NCBI GenBank assembly: GCA_947628465.1
Contig: CANQZZ010000079.1
Span: 1 to 6,333, forward strand
Reading direction: 5' to 3'
Length of the DNA: 6,333 nt
Source: an uncultured Clostridia bacterium
GTDB lineage: Bacteria; Bacillota_A; Clostridia; TANB77; CAG-508
Made by a program: the position numbers and the translations under genes. The notes beneath the pieces were generated by a model. That model was not told the DNA's origin and did not search any database. It worked only from the letters and a program-made list of their open reading frames with translations. This document shows positions 6,326-6,333 of the stretch, in pieces; the first letter of the stretch is position 1; each line of letters begins with the position of its first letter.

Positions 6326-6333
6326 ATAAAAAA

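Overview
The window is strongly AT-rich, densely coded DNA. Its gene content points to a low-GC Gram-positive anaerobe of the Bacillota, most likely class Clostridia. The reasons are a minD-minE-rodA gene order, a MazF very close to the Bacillus EndoA/NdoA type, a probable GerS-related protein beside that mazF, and strong AGGAGG-type ribosome binding sites. I cannot name a genus from the sequence alone.

Left block, + strand (18-1426): a short NfeD-family membrane protein is followed by an SPFH/band-7 (stomatin/QmcA-like) protein, a classic membrane-microdomain pair. Their promoter lies before the window. A strong symmetrical hairpin (1441-1478) ends this unit and also the convergent unit arriving from the right.

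Middle block, - strand (1485-2589): a single-pass membrane-anchored protein that resembles GerS/LolA-like proteins, then a MazF endoribonuclease. No antitoxin gene lies next to mazF inside the window.

Right block, - strand (2648-6315): minD, minE, rodA and dusB read as one closely spaced operon for division-site placement, wall elongation and tRNA modification. A terminator hairpin (2609-2640) follows dusB. Three things stand out here. MinE carries an extra C-terminal tail of about 119 highly charged residues. A hairpin that pairs fully only as - strand RNA (through two G-U wobbles) sits between minE and rodA. dusB is broken by a single-base frameshift near 3074-3075, although both halves keep their conserved motifs.

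Intergenic gaps are all short (under 90 bases), so there is no long non-coding stretch. I see no mobile element, tRNA, rRNA or CRISPR array. I do not see a clearly new multi-gene system. The best leads are the MinE tail, the minE-rodA RNA hairpin and the mazF without an adjacent antitoxin.
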